From NCBI GenBank assembly GCA_947471105.1, contig CANIYB010000112.1:1-7578 (forward strand): a stretch of 7,578 nt of DNA, given 5' to 3'. The notes beneath the pieces are model-generated. The model was not told where the DNA came from. It did not search any database and saw only the letters and a list, made by a program, of their open reading frames with translations. Each line of letters starts with the position of its first letter. Within the stretch, counting starts at the first letter, position 1. This stretch comes from Cytophagaceae bacterium (GTDB lineage: Bacteria > Bacteroidota > Bacteroidia > Cytophagales > Spirosomataceae). The translations under genes and the position numbers were made by a program. Of this stretch, positions 1 through 6,617 are shown piece by piece.

Positions 1-431
1 AAAAAGCACCAAATTATACGGAAGTTAGGGATCTAGTCGATCAGGTTTTGAATAGAAAATTTGAGAGTTTGGCGGATTTAGCTAGTGAAAGTGTTCAAGC
101 CACTTGGGCCTACCTGGGTTTAGAAAAAAAATTCTACCAGAGCTCTGAATTATCCGTTTCTAATGACCTAGGCCGCGCTGAAAGGTTAATTGAAATCACA
201 AAATCGCTAGGAGAATCTAGTTATGTTAACGCGGTTAATGGCCAAGAATTATATGAAAAGGGCTTTTTTAAAGAAAATGGCATTGATTTGCATTTTTTAA
301 AACCCAATTTGAATCCCTATCCTCAAGGGAATACAAAAGAGTTTGTCAATGGGCTTTCTATGCTTGATGTTTTGATGTGGAATAATAGGGAAGAGGTTGT
401 TCAAAGGGTGGGAGATTCTCAATTAATTTAA
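1..431 (+). CDS. WbqC-like family protein, C-terminal part (5' end outside window)
   Basis: The frame is open from the first complete codon (position 3) to the TAA at 429-431, giving about 142 visible residues, so the gene begins upstream. The TTG at 48 is an internal leucine codon (context V-L-N-R), not a start. The C-terminal part carries the pattern I associate with the WbqC-like family: a Y-P-Q motif (318-326) followed by a hydrophobic L-S-M-L-D-V-L-M-W-N segment (354-383) and an acidic tail. WbqC proteins are cytoplasmic, often encoded near surface polysaccharide genes, and their biochemical role is not settled. The full family length is roughly 230 residues, so about a third to 40% is missing. 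The next gene, a nucleotide-sugar dehydratase on the same strand, fits a polysaccharide context, but a promoter lies between them, so co-transcription is uncertain. The family call rests on memory of the motif pattern. Confidence 0.75.
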   Translation, partial: KAPNYTEVRDLVDQVLNRKFESLADLASESVQATWAYLGLEKKFYQSSELSVSNDLGRAERLIEITKSLGESSYVNAVNGQELYEKGFFKENGIDLHFLKPNLNPYPQGNTKEFVNGLSMLDVLMWNNREEVVQRVGDSQLI

Positions 432-456
432 GTATTGATTTCCCGTTTAATAAATT

Positions 457-490
457 TTGGTATCATTTTATGAATATATTGGTAACTTTG
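457..490 (+). promoter_or_regulatory. Bacteroidota-type promoter for the 4,6-dehydratase gene
   Basis: TAACTTTG at 483-490 is a perfect match to the -7 consensus TAnnTTTG of the Bacteroidota primary sigma factor. A TTG at 457-459 (within TTTTG) lies 23 bp upstream, at the upper limit of the usual spacing to the -33 TTG element. Transcription would start near 497, leaving a leader of about 26 nt before the ATG at 523. The 91-bp gap shows no other signal, and no Shine-Dalgarno sequence precedes the start, which is normal in this phylum. Confidence 0.6.
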
Positions 491-522
491 TAGATTAAAT
501 TTTAATAGATTTAAATTAGTCA

Positions 523-2466
523 ATGACTCAGTCTTTATTCATTCGTCGTTATTCAAATCGGTTCCTGTCTAGGTGGTTAGTTCTTGCCATTGATGTCATT
601 ATTGCTATTTTCTCCTTTTTAGTAGCTACTGCTTTACGGTTAAATTTCAGGTATGAGGAACTTCATTTGGATGTTTTCATTTACCATTTTGTTTTCTTGT
701 TAAGTATTCGCTTTGTCACATTTCTATATTTCAAGACCTATTCAGGGATTATCCGGCATACGAGTATTGAGGATGCGGTATTAATCTTAAAAACAATCTT
801 TACCGGTACGATGGTGGCCGCAGTGATTTCACTCGCGATCAGGTATTTTTTACAAGTGGAAACATTGATTTATGTGCCAATTTCCATCTTGGTTATTGAC
901 TTTTTCATATGCTTATTTTTATTGGTGAGTCTTCGATTCATGGTTAAAAAGTTTTATGAATCCTTTATAAATGAGTTTAAGCCAGCGGTAGGAGTATTAA
1001 TTTATGGAGCGGGGTATTCTGGTTTGTTGACCAAAAATGTGATTCAAAATGACCGTGGAATAAATTATCAAGTTCTTGGATTCATTGACGATAATGATTC
1101 GAAAGTTGGCAAAACCATCGAAGGAATTCGCGTATTTAATTTAGGCGAAGCATTAGATAAGTTTGTGGATACTTATGAAGGACTTCAGGTCATTATGGCC
1201 ATTAAAAACATAAATATACAGGCTAAGAGGAAAATTTCCGATGTGTTTTTGGATCGAGGTGTTGTGGTTAAAACATTGCCTCCGGTAGACAAATGGGTAG
1301 GAGGAGAGTTTGCGATCAATCAGATTCATAATGTTAAAATTGAAGATTTATTAGGTCGAGAGGAGATTCAGATGAACAATAAGATGATCTCTGAGGAAAT
1401 GAATAGCAAATCTATTTTAGTTACGGGCGCTGCTGGGTCTATTGGCTCAGAGATCGTACGCCAATTGATCGCCTATTTCCCTTCAAAAATTATATTAGTA
1501 GACCAAGCAGAGTCTGGGTTATTTGATTTAGAATATGAATTGGTAGGTCGAATTCCTTCCAATACAGAGATTGTTGTGAAGGTAGCTGACGTCTCTGACA
1601 TCAATCGAATGTCCTACATTTTCCGGACGCATAAACCCTCCATTGTTTTTCATGCGGCAGCCTATAAGCACGTGCCTTTGATGGAAAAGAATCCTTACGA
1701 AGCTGTTAAAATCAATATTTTGGGGACGCGTATTTTAGCAGATTTAGCCGCTGAAAATGCGGTAGATAAATTTGTGATGGTTTCGACAGATAAAGCGGTA
1801 AATCCCACGAATGTAATGGGTGCCACGAAGCGATTTGCCGAAATGTATACTCAGTCGATGAATCAGTTGGAAGGTATGCATACCAAATTTATTGCCACTC
1901 GATTTGGTAACGTTTTAGGCTCAAATGGTTCTGTTATTCCATTGTTCAAAAAGCAAATTGAACGAGGGGGCCCCGTGACAGTTACTCATCCAGACATTAC
2001 CCGCTATTTTATGACTATCCCTGAAGCGTGCGAACTCGTATTAGAGGCGGCTACCATGGGAGAGGGTGGTGAGGTTTTTGTTTTTGACATGGGGGAATCG
2101 GTTAAGATTATTAACCTAGCCAAAAAAATGATAACCCTAAGTGGAATGCGTGTCGACCGTGATATCGAAATTAAATTTACAGGTTTACGTCCAGGTGAGA
2201 AGTTGTATGAAGAACTTTTAAGTACGGATGAAAATACATTGCCTACACACCATCCTAAAATTTTAATTGCCAAAGTGAATGTGCCAAGTTACTCCTACAT
2301 GGATATTCAGATGAATCTCATGCAGGAGGTGTTGGATGAGGGAGGAAATAACAATGATCTCGTTTCGAAAATCAAGGAAGTAATTCCTGAATATAAATCA
2401 AATAACTCAATCTTTGAGAAGCTTGACAAAGTAACTGTCAACATCAAGCGCGGGACTAATTTTTAA
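523..2466 (+). CDS. Membrane-bound nucleotide-sugar 4,6-dehydratase, CapD/WbpM/PglF type
   Basis: This 647-residue protein has the normal length and architecture of the long membrane-bound dehydratases. About four hydrophobic helices lie at residues 14-42, 50-70, 84-107 and 113-140. A first Rossmann-like domain follows (Y161-GAGYSG-167, G186-FIDDN), then the catalytic SDR domain from about residue 297. That domain has the nucleotide-binding motif T301-GAAGSIG-308, HAAAYKHVP (377-385), S421-TDK-424 and M432-xxx-K436. The last motif replaces the usual Y-xxx-K, as in WbpM and PglF. Further family motifs are RFGNVLGSNGS (460-470), DITRYFM (491-497) and G554-LRPGEKLYEE. Relatives convert UDP-GlcNAc to the UDP-4-keto-6-deoxy sugar with bound NAD, the first step to sugars such as bacillosamine, QuiNAc or FucNAc. 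Substrate and final product are inferred, since no aminotransferase or glycosyltransferase is in view. Its last 11 bp overlap the opposing PAP2 gene. Confidence 0.93.
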   Translation: MTQSLFIRRYSNRFLSRWLVLAIDVIIAIFSFLVATALRLNFRYEELHLDVFIYHFVFLLSIRFVTFLYFKTYSGIIRHTSIEDAVLILKTIFTGTMVAAVISLAIRYFLQVETLIYVPISILVIDFFICLFLLVSLRFMVKKFYESFINEFKPAVGVLIYGAGYSGLLTKNVIQNDRGINYQVLGFIDDNDSKVGKTIEGIRVFNLGEALDKFVDTYEGLQVIMAIKNINIQAKRKISDVFLDRGVVVKTLPPVDKWVGGEFAINQIHNVKIEDLLGREEIQMNNKMISEEMNSKSILVTGAAGSIGSEIVRQLIAYFPSKIILVDQAESGLFDLEYELVGRIPSNTEIVVKVADVSDINRMSYIFRTHKPSIVFHAAAYKHVPLMEKNPYEAVKINILGTRILADLAAENAVDKFVMVSTDKAVNPTNVMGATKRFAEMYTQSMNQLEGMHTKFIATRFGNVLGSNGSVIPLFKKQIERGGPVTVTHPDITRYFMTIPEACELVLEAATMGEGGEVFVFDMGESVKIINLAKKMITLSGMRVDRDIEIKFTGLRPGEKLYEELLSTDENTLPTHHPKILIAKVNVPSYSYMDIQMNLMQEVLDEGGNNNDLVSKIKEVIPEYKSNNSIFEKLDKVTVNIKRGTNF

Positions 2467-2477
2467 TTAGTTTTTTT
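2455..2477 (+). terminator. AT-rich hairpin with T-tract at the end of the dehydratase gene
   Basis: A perfect 7-bp inverted repeat, ACTAATT (2455-2461) and AATTAGT (2465-2471), encloses a TTT loop and runs into a T-tract to 2477. Read on the + strand this resembles an intrinsic terminator for the dehydratase transcript. It spans the stop codons of both convergent genes (TAA 2464-2466 on +, TAG 2458-2456 on -). The stem is AT-only apart from one C-G pair, so it is weak. On the minus strand no T-tract follows it. Confidence 0.4.
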
Positions 2478-3094
2478 ATAATACCAATAGCTAGTAATGT
2501 GAACAAAGGTGCCATGACGATGTCTATGGTATAATGCACATGTTGGATTAGCAATAATAAGGCCAGTATTAAACTCAAGAGGATCACCAGAATTTTTTCT
2601 TTTTTGAGCGGTAAAAAATAACACGCAAACACCATGGTAGCAGTATGTCCTGAAAAGAATAGGTCTTTTGTGATAGGCATATTCTCCCCATAAATGAACA
2701 TGGCTGCGACTGGGTCATGTAAGTCGACAATGCCTAACGGAGGATTTAAGGCAACCAAATAAATGGTTAAGAAACGAAAGACTGTTTCCAAGTTAAATGC
2801 CCAAGCAAACCAGACAAATGTTTTTGGAGTGGCCAACAGTCGGATGATTAAATAAATAACTGTACAATAAATGATTGAGAAAATGGGGTAAGAAACGTTT
2901 TTTGCGGGGATATGCTCTAATATAAAATCGTTTAAAACAATGCCTTCCCGTTGTTGGACCCATTGAAAATAAGTGGCTGCTTTCCATGGAAAAACTGAAA
3001 ATGAAAGAATGGCTAATGAAAAACTAAGTCTGAATGATGATTCTTTCCATGCCTCACCCCAAGCCCCTCTTATCGAATTTATAAAACCTTTCAT
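2456..3094 (-). CDS. PAP2-related integral membrane protein, sphingomyelin-synthase-like (PAP2_C type)
   Basis: The 212-residue protein is strongly hydrophobic, with about five or six membrane segments (roughly 25-45, 70-90, 93-117, 147-163, 166-184, 190-208). It carries the phosphatase/transferase motifs of the PAP2_C group rather than classic PAP2. These are an arginine motif F106-R-F-L-T-I-Y with L-N-P-P-L-G (116-121), matching the R-x-x-T-M-Y...L-P-x-P-G motif of sphingomyelin synthases, then F147-S-G-H-T, then H187-Y-T-I-D191-I-V-M-A. The expected catalytic residues are H150, H187 and D191. The K-x6-R-P motif of ordinary PAP2 phosphatases is not evident. The family removes or transfers a phosphate or phospho-headgroup on lipids at the membrane surface. 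The substrate here is unknown, and a sphingolipid or undecaprenyl-phosphate role is only inference. The ATG at 3094 is preceded by no Shine-Dalgarno sequence. The 3' end overlaps the convergent dehydratase gene by 11 bp. Confidence 0.85.
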   Translation of the reverse strand: MKGFINSIRGAWGEAWKESSFRLSFSLAILSFSVFPWKAATYFQWVQQREGIVLNDFILEHIPAKNVSYPIFSIIYCTVIYLIIRLLATPKTFVWFAWAFNLETVFRFLTIYLVALNPPLGIVDLHDPVAAMFIYGENMPITKDLFFSGHTATMVFACYFLPLKKEKILVILLSLILALLLLIQHVHYTIDIVMAPLFTLLAIGIIKKLIKN

Positions 3095-3106
3095 TCAGCT
3101 TTTTGT

Positions 3107-3114
3107 TATATTTA
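3107..3114 (+). promoter_or_regulatory. Possible -7 element for msrA
   Basis: TATATTTA matches TAnnTTTG at all fixed positions but the last. It would start transcription near 3121, about 23 nt before the ATG at 3144. No clear TTG is seen at -33 spacing. The call leans on position in the 49-bp divergent gap. Confidence 0.35.
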
Positions 3115-3121
3115 CGCGTTG

Positions 3122-3129
3122 CAAAACTA
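3122..3129 (-). promoter_or_regulatory. Possible -7 element for the PAP2 gene
   Basis: Read on the minus strand, TAGTTTTG is a perfect TAnnTTTG match. It would start transcription near 3115 and leave a leader of about 20 nt before the ATG at 3094. No TTG is visible at the -33 position. It faces the msrA element with only 7 bp between the two. Confidence 0.4.
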
Positions 3130-3143
3130 CTAAAATAAAAAAC

Positions 3144-3809
3144 ATGATGAATCGTTGGATTAAAAATGTAAGCTTCGTTTTAAGTATAATTCTGGGTTTT
3201 GTTCATTTTTCTTGCGGAAACGCTACAAATACAAAAAATAAAAATACAATGGAAGAATCACAAAACTTATCAGGGGCTAATTTAGAGACTGTAACCTTAG
3301 GTGCGGGGTGTTTTTGGTGTGTGGAGGCAGTTTACCAAAGGTTAAAAGGAGTGAAAAGTGTAACCTCTGGGTACATGGGTGGCAAAATGAAAAATCCAAG
3401 TTATCGTGATGTTTGTACAGGGTTAACGGGTCATGCTGAGGTGTGCCAACTAGTCTACGATCCTAAAATCATTTCTTTTGAAACTATATTGGAGGTGTTT
3501 TGGCAAACTCATGATCCTACCACGTTGAATAGACAAGGTGCCGATGTGGGCACCCAGTATCGATCTGCCATATTTTATCACAATGAAGCTCAAAAGGAAG
3601 CGGCCATCGCATGGAAGACAAAATTAAATGCCCAAAAAGTATTTCCAAATCCTATTGTAACTGAAATAAGTCAAGCATCTCTTTTTTATGCGGCTGAAGA
3701 TTATCATCAAAATTACTTTAACCAAAATGGTGATCAACCCTATTGTCAAATTGTGATTAAGCCAAAAATGGATAAGTTTTTGAAAACGTTTAAAGAGAAA
3801 CTAAACTAA
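3144..3809 (+). CDS. msrA: Peptide-methionine (S)-S-oxide reductase MsrA, probably exported
   Basis: MsrA reduces methionine-S-sulfoxide in proteins, with electrons normally from thioredoxin or an equivalent thiol donor. The catalytic motif G55-C-F-W-C59 contains the attacking cysteine C56. Other family motifs follow: GYMGG, TGHAEVC, FWQTHDPTTLNRQGADVGTQYRS (in part), AEDYHQNYF and PYCQIVIKPK, with C201 a candidate resolving cysteine. I place the start at the ATG at 3144 (221 residues), not at upstream in-frame codons, because those would run through the opposing PAP2 gene. From 3144 the protein begins with a basic N-terminus, a hydrophobic stretch and a cysteine at C24 (context H-F-S-C-G-N), like a Bacteroidota lipoprotein signal, although H at -3 is atypical. 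A second ATG at 3147 is equally possible. An internal ATG at 3249 would give a cytoplasmic 186-residue form. It converges on lptD with a 4-bp overlap. Confidence 0.93.
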   Translation: MMNRWIKNVSFVLSIILGFVHFSCGNATNTKNKNTMEESQNLSGANLETVTLGAGCFWCVEAVYQRLKGVKSVTSGYMGGKMKNPSYRDVCTGLTGHAEVCQLVYDPKIISFETILEVFWQTHDPTTLNRQGADVGTQYRSAIFYHNEAQKEAAIAWKTKLNAQKVFPNPIVTEISQASLFYAAEDYHQNYFNQNGDQPYCQIVIKPKMDKFLKTFKEKLN

Positions 3810-6526
3810 AAACCTCCCTTGTCATAAAAACTTCTCCTCCGAGAAATTTTTAATTCTTGAAGTAAGGACGATTTTACCCGTAGGTCAAAAGAATAATTTG
3901 ATGCCCGACCGTAAAATGGACTTGCAATGGGGGTCCAATTGAAATTCAATTCCCAGCAGTGTAGATCTCGATGCACCGACATGTTCGTGTAGGTAAGTCC
4001 ACTATACTTGAAATCATATCCTGAGCTCATAGAAAATTTCCATTTTTCTGTTAAGCTCAAATCCCCTTGAAACGTTAAACCACTAATTTGTTGCGCAGCT
4101 GCTAAACCCATCCTGTTCATGCTAAACTGGTAACTAAACGAAAATGTCCAAGGTACATTCCAATCAACGTAGTCGTCAATGTTGCGATTTATTTGTTTTA
4201 ATTGGGCTTCAGAAGCATTCGTACTGGTCTTTAAATCTTTCGACTTAGCAGGGGCAAACCTTCGCCCAATGGAAAGATTAAGTGCCGTTAATCTCGCAAG
4301 TCCTTCCCCTTGACTCAGCATTAAGTCAGGAGTTCTCCTTCCTACATCAAAAAACGAGTTGTCTTTCACGTATAAGTAGGGATCAAAACTTCCCCCTACG
4401 TTGATGTCAAATTCACTTACCCTTGAGTTCGCATTGAAATTTAAATTGGACAAGGGATATTCTTTTGCCAATAAATTATAGCTTCCATTCAATCCAAAAT
4501 TATCAAGAATCGTAATTTTTTCATTTTGTTTGGTCGCGGTATCTGATTTAGTTTTCAATTTTGCCTCCAGGGTATTTTGAAGTCCAAAACTGATGCTCCC
4601 TGAAGCGCCTCCATAACTCATTTGCCTTGGGTCAAAAGTACTTATCCGCCTAATATCTCCAACCTGTTCCACTCCCTGATTGTTAATGAATTTACGGTTG
4701 TTGATTCTAACATCTTGGTAATACCCATAAGTGGGATCCGAATAGTCTGGTGTATAGCTTAAGCTAAAGCTAGGTGCTATTGTATGCCTCAGGGCCTCTA
4801 ATCTTCCTTTCTTGAATCTAAGCGTACCATAAATCCGAGTATTCATACTAGCCGAAAATGAAATTTGTGAATTGAATTTTGGCAATCCTCCTATGGTATC
4901 AATTCTAACGGTTGAATCGCTTTTCATATAGGTGTACTTGTACGACCTTGTGTACATATTTCCGGACCATGAAACGCCTGGAGTTAGGTTCACATATTTA
5001 TTTAATTTTAAATTGGGCAAGGATAAAGGAATGCTATAATTGAATTTTGTTTGTGCTTTTTCCCACAGTAAAGGAAGTGTGCTTGCATCCACTGGAATGA
5101 CTCCAGGAGGTAAATCATCCATCGTTTTAGGTACAAAAGGTCTCTGAATGACCCCTCTTTGGCTGTTTGTCTCCCTAGGATACACATCAAATTCATATCG
5201 AGTATAAGGATCGGACACTTGATTTGTCATACTGATACCCCCAGAAAAATCAAGTCCTAACCTAAATTGATCTAAAAATTGGTCCCCTAGTGAATTTTTT
5301 CTTTTAAAGGGTTGAAATTGATTTAGGCCAAAATTAAATTCAGTCCCAGCGTCAAAAACCCGAGTGGTTGTATTTTGATTAATACGTAGACTGATTCCTG
5401 TTCTTATGGTCTGTCCTATATTTTTGGTGTATTGTACGGAAGATCCAATCGTATTGGATAAATATTGTTGGCTATTATAGGTATTAAATTGATTGTAGGA
5501 ATTTGAGGCAATATTAACCGAGGCCGAAAAGCTTGAGTTTCCTCTGCTTTGTGGGCTATGCGACCACTGTAAAGCAAAGTCAGTTCGTTTGGTGGGAGAA
5601 AATTCATCCCCATTCGTGTTGCGATTAAATGCTAAGTTGAAACTACCCGCGAACCGATAACGCTTATTGTATTGCGAGTTAGCTCCTAAACCCCAGCCAC
5701 CTTTCGAGTAAATTTGGCCCGTAAATCGAACGCCAATATTTTCACTAGCTGCCCAGTAATAACCCCCTTCTCTCAAATAGAATCCTCTTCCAGAAGGTTC
5801 TTCTCCATAAGTGGGCACAATGATGCCCGATTTGCCCGCTTCTTTAGGTTGGGAATAGGGGAAAAATCCAAAAGGAAGCCCAATGGGCAATGGAATATCA
5901 TTAAGCTCAAAGTGAAAGGGTCCTGAAATAATTTCTTTTTTTCCTACGACTTTTATTTTACTCGCTTTAATGTGGAAATGGGGATGTGTTAAATTACAGG
6001 TGGTATAAATGGCATTTCGGATATATAGATTGTCCTCCTCGTCTTTTTTTACGGTTTTTCCTTGAACAAATCCTTCCCCTTGCTGAGTGACAATCGCTTT
6101 TATTGATGCACGTTTTGATTTGAAATTATAGCGAACCTCTTCCGAGTCATATTTATCTTGACCTTGTGTAAATACGGGAAGGCCTATTATTTTTTTTGTT
6201 GCCGTGTCTAAGGTTCCTTTGGCATAAACCTCATTTTTTGACCAATCTAACCTAATATAGTCCGCTTCTAAAGCGATATTGCCATATTTTAATTTCGCCC
6301 CTCCATATAAATTAACCACTTGTTTTTCCGCATCTAAAACCGTAGAGTCAATGGCTGAATAAAAAACGGTCGTTTCTAGGTCGGTCGTTTTTGATAATGA
6401 ATCTTTAGGACTGATTGATTTTTTGACCGAATCACCCGAAATAACTCGTTGGGCGCTAACATCCGTTAGGCCAATGAATATTCCCATGCATAGCATGAAA
6501 AGGCAATATGTGGATTTATTTATCAA
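3806..6526 (-). CDS. lptD: LPS-assembly outer membrane protein LptD (Bacteroidota type)
   Basis: LptD is the outer-membrane beta-barrel that takes LPS from the periplasmic Lpt bridge and inserts it in the outer leaflet with lipoprotein LptE. The 906-residue protein has a signal peptide ending about V23-S-A25|Q26 and an OstA/LptA-like domain at about 52-170. The LptD signature region follows: Y-T-T-C177, then IPLPIGLPFGFFP (211-223), S233-GIIVPTYG and G254-GYYWA, which lines up in order with the equivalent region of E. coli LptD as I remember it. The rest is a long barrel of alternating polar and aromatic strands ending in a terminal F. Only two cysteines occur in the mature chain, C177 and C857 (H-C-W). 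The start is a TTG: the frame is closed by TAA two codons upstream, and the first in-frame ATG (6496) would lose the basic N-terminus. Neighbours amidase and MCE gene are a familiar grouping in this phylum. Confidence 0.9.
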   Translation of the reverse strand: MINKSTYCLFMLCMGIFIGLTDVSAQRVISGDSVKKSISPKDSLSKTTDLETTVFYSAIDSTVLDAEKQVVNLYGGAKLKYGNIALEADYIRLDWSKNEVYAKGTLDTATKKIIGLPVFTQGQDKYDSEEVRYNFKSKRASIKAIVTQQGEGFVQGKTVKKDEEDNLYIRNAIYTTCNLTHPHFHIKASKIKVVGKKEIISGPFHFELNDIPLPIGLPFGFFPYSQPKEAGKSGIIVPTYGEEPSGRGFYLREGGYYWAASENIGVRFTGQIYSKGGWGLGANSQYNKRYRFAGSFNLAFNRNTNGDEFSPTKRTDFALQWSHSPQSRGNSSFSASVNIASNSYNQFNTYNSQQYLSNTIGSSVQYTKNIGQTIRTGISLRINQNTTTRVFDAGTEFNFGLNQFQPFKRKNSLGDQFLDQFRLGLDFSGGISMTNQVSDPYTRYEFDVYPRETNSQRGVIQRPFVPKTMDDLPPGVIPVDASTLPLLWEKAQTKFNYSIPLSLPNLKLNKYVNLTPGVSWSGNMYTRSYKYTYMKSDSTVRIDTIGGLPKFNSQISFSASMNTRIYGTLRFKKGRLEALRHTIAPSFSLSYTPDYSDPTYGYYQDVRINNRKFINNQGVEQVGDIRRISTFDPRQMSYGGASGSISFGLQNTLEAKLKTKSDTATKQNEKITILDNFGLNGSYNLLAKEYPLSNLNFNANSRVSEFDINVGGSFDPYLYVKDNSFFDVGRRTPDLMLSQGEGLARLTALNLSIGRRFAPAKSKDLKTSTNASEAQLKQINRNIDDYVDWNVPWTFSFSYQFSMNRMGLAAAQQISGLTFQGDLSLTEKWKFSMSSGYDFKYSGLTYTNMSVHRDLHCWELNFNWTPIASPFYGRASNYSFDLRVKSSLLQELKISRRRSFYDKGGF
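3826..3851 (+). terminator. Hairpin downstream of msrA, inside the 3' end of lptD
   Basis: TTCTC (3832-3836) pairs with GAGAA (3841-3845) around a CTCC loop. After one mismatch, AAAAA (3826-3830) pairs with TTTTT (3847-3851). The structure begins 17 nt after the msrA stop and has the A-tract/stem/T-tract form of an intrinsic terminator. It lies in the last codons of lptD on the other strand, where translating ribosomes should mask it for the lptD message. The short stem keeps confidence moderate. Confidence 0.4.
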
Positions 6527-6547
6527 ATGGAATTTAAAAATTATAAT

Positions 6548-6555
6548 TATCTTTG
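6548..6555 (+). promoter_or_regulatory. Probable -7 element for the amidase-MCE operon
   Basis: TATCTTTG is a perfect TAnnTTTG match on the + strand. Transcription would start near 6562, leaving a leader of about 56 nt before the ATG at 6618. No TTG is seen at -33 spacing, so the upstream element is weak or absent. Confidence 0.45.
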
Positions 6556-6570
6556 TTTGTAAAAGATTGA

Positions 6571-6578
6571 CAAAATTA
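6571..6578 (-). promoter_or_regulatory. Probable -7 element for lptD
   Basis: On the minus strand TAATTTTG is a perfect TAnnTTTG match. It would start transcription near 6564 with a leader of about 38 nt before the TTG start at 6526. It faces the amidase element across 15 bp. No -33 TTG is visible. Confidence 0.45.
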
Positions 6579-6617
6579 CATGATTGCGTGGTACCTAAGT
6601 GTATTAATTAAAAAATA

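Noticed and set aside
48..431. A complete 127-residue gene starting at TTG 48
   Set aside because: The frame is open upstream to the window edge and the upstream residues continue the protein, so this is the end of a longer WbqC-like gene.
1964..1976. A G/C-rich GGGGGCCCC palindrome
   Set aside because: It falls in conserved dehydratase coding sequence (E-R-G-G-P-V) and is explained by codon use.
2004..2273. An 89-residue open frame on the minus strand
   Set aside because: It lies wholly inside the conserved dehydratase domain on the + strand and resembles no family I know.
2793..2987. A 64-residue minus-strand open frame
   Set aside because: It is an alternative frame of the PAP2 gene on the same strand, whose own frame carries clear motifs.
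2973..3143. An N-terminal extension of MsrA by 57 residues
   Set aside because: It would overlap the opposing PAP2 gene by over 120 bp and bury the leader peptide; the ATG at 3144 gives a sensible signal sequence.
3776..3787. A small GTTTT/AAAAC inverted repeat as an lptD terminator
   Set aside because: The loop would be only two bases with this pairing, and no T-tract follows on the minus strand.
5008..5613. Two short minus-strand frames (5008-5196, 5416-5613)
   Set aside because: Both are out-of-frame readings of the lptD barrel region, with no recognisable protein features.
5714..5926. A 70-residue + strand open frame
   Set aside because: It is antisense to the most conserved LptD signature region, with no promoter or family match.
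6423..6611. A 62-residue + strand open frame across the lptD start and the divergent gap
   Set aside because: It overlaps the signal peptide codons of lptD and both promoter elements; its composition looks like chance.
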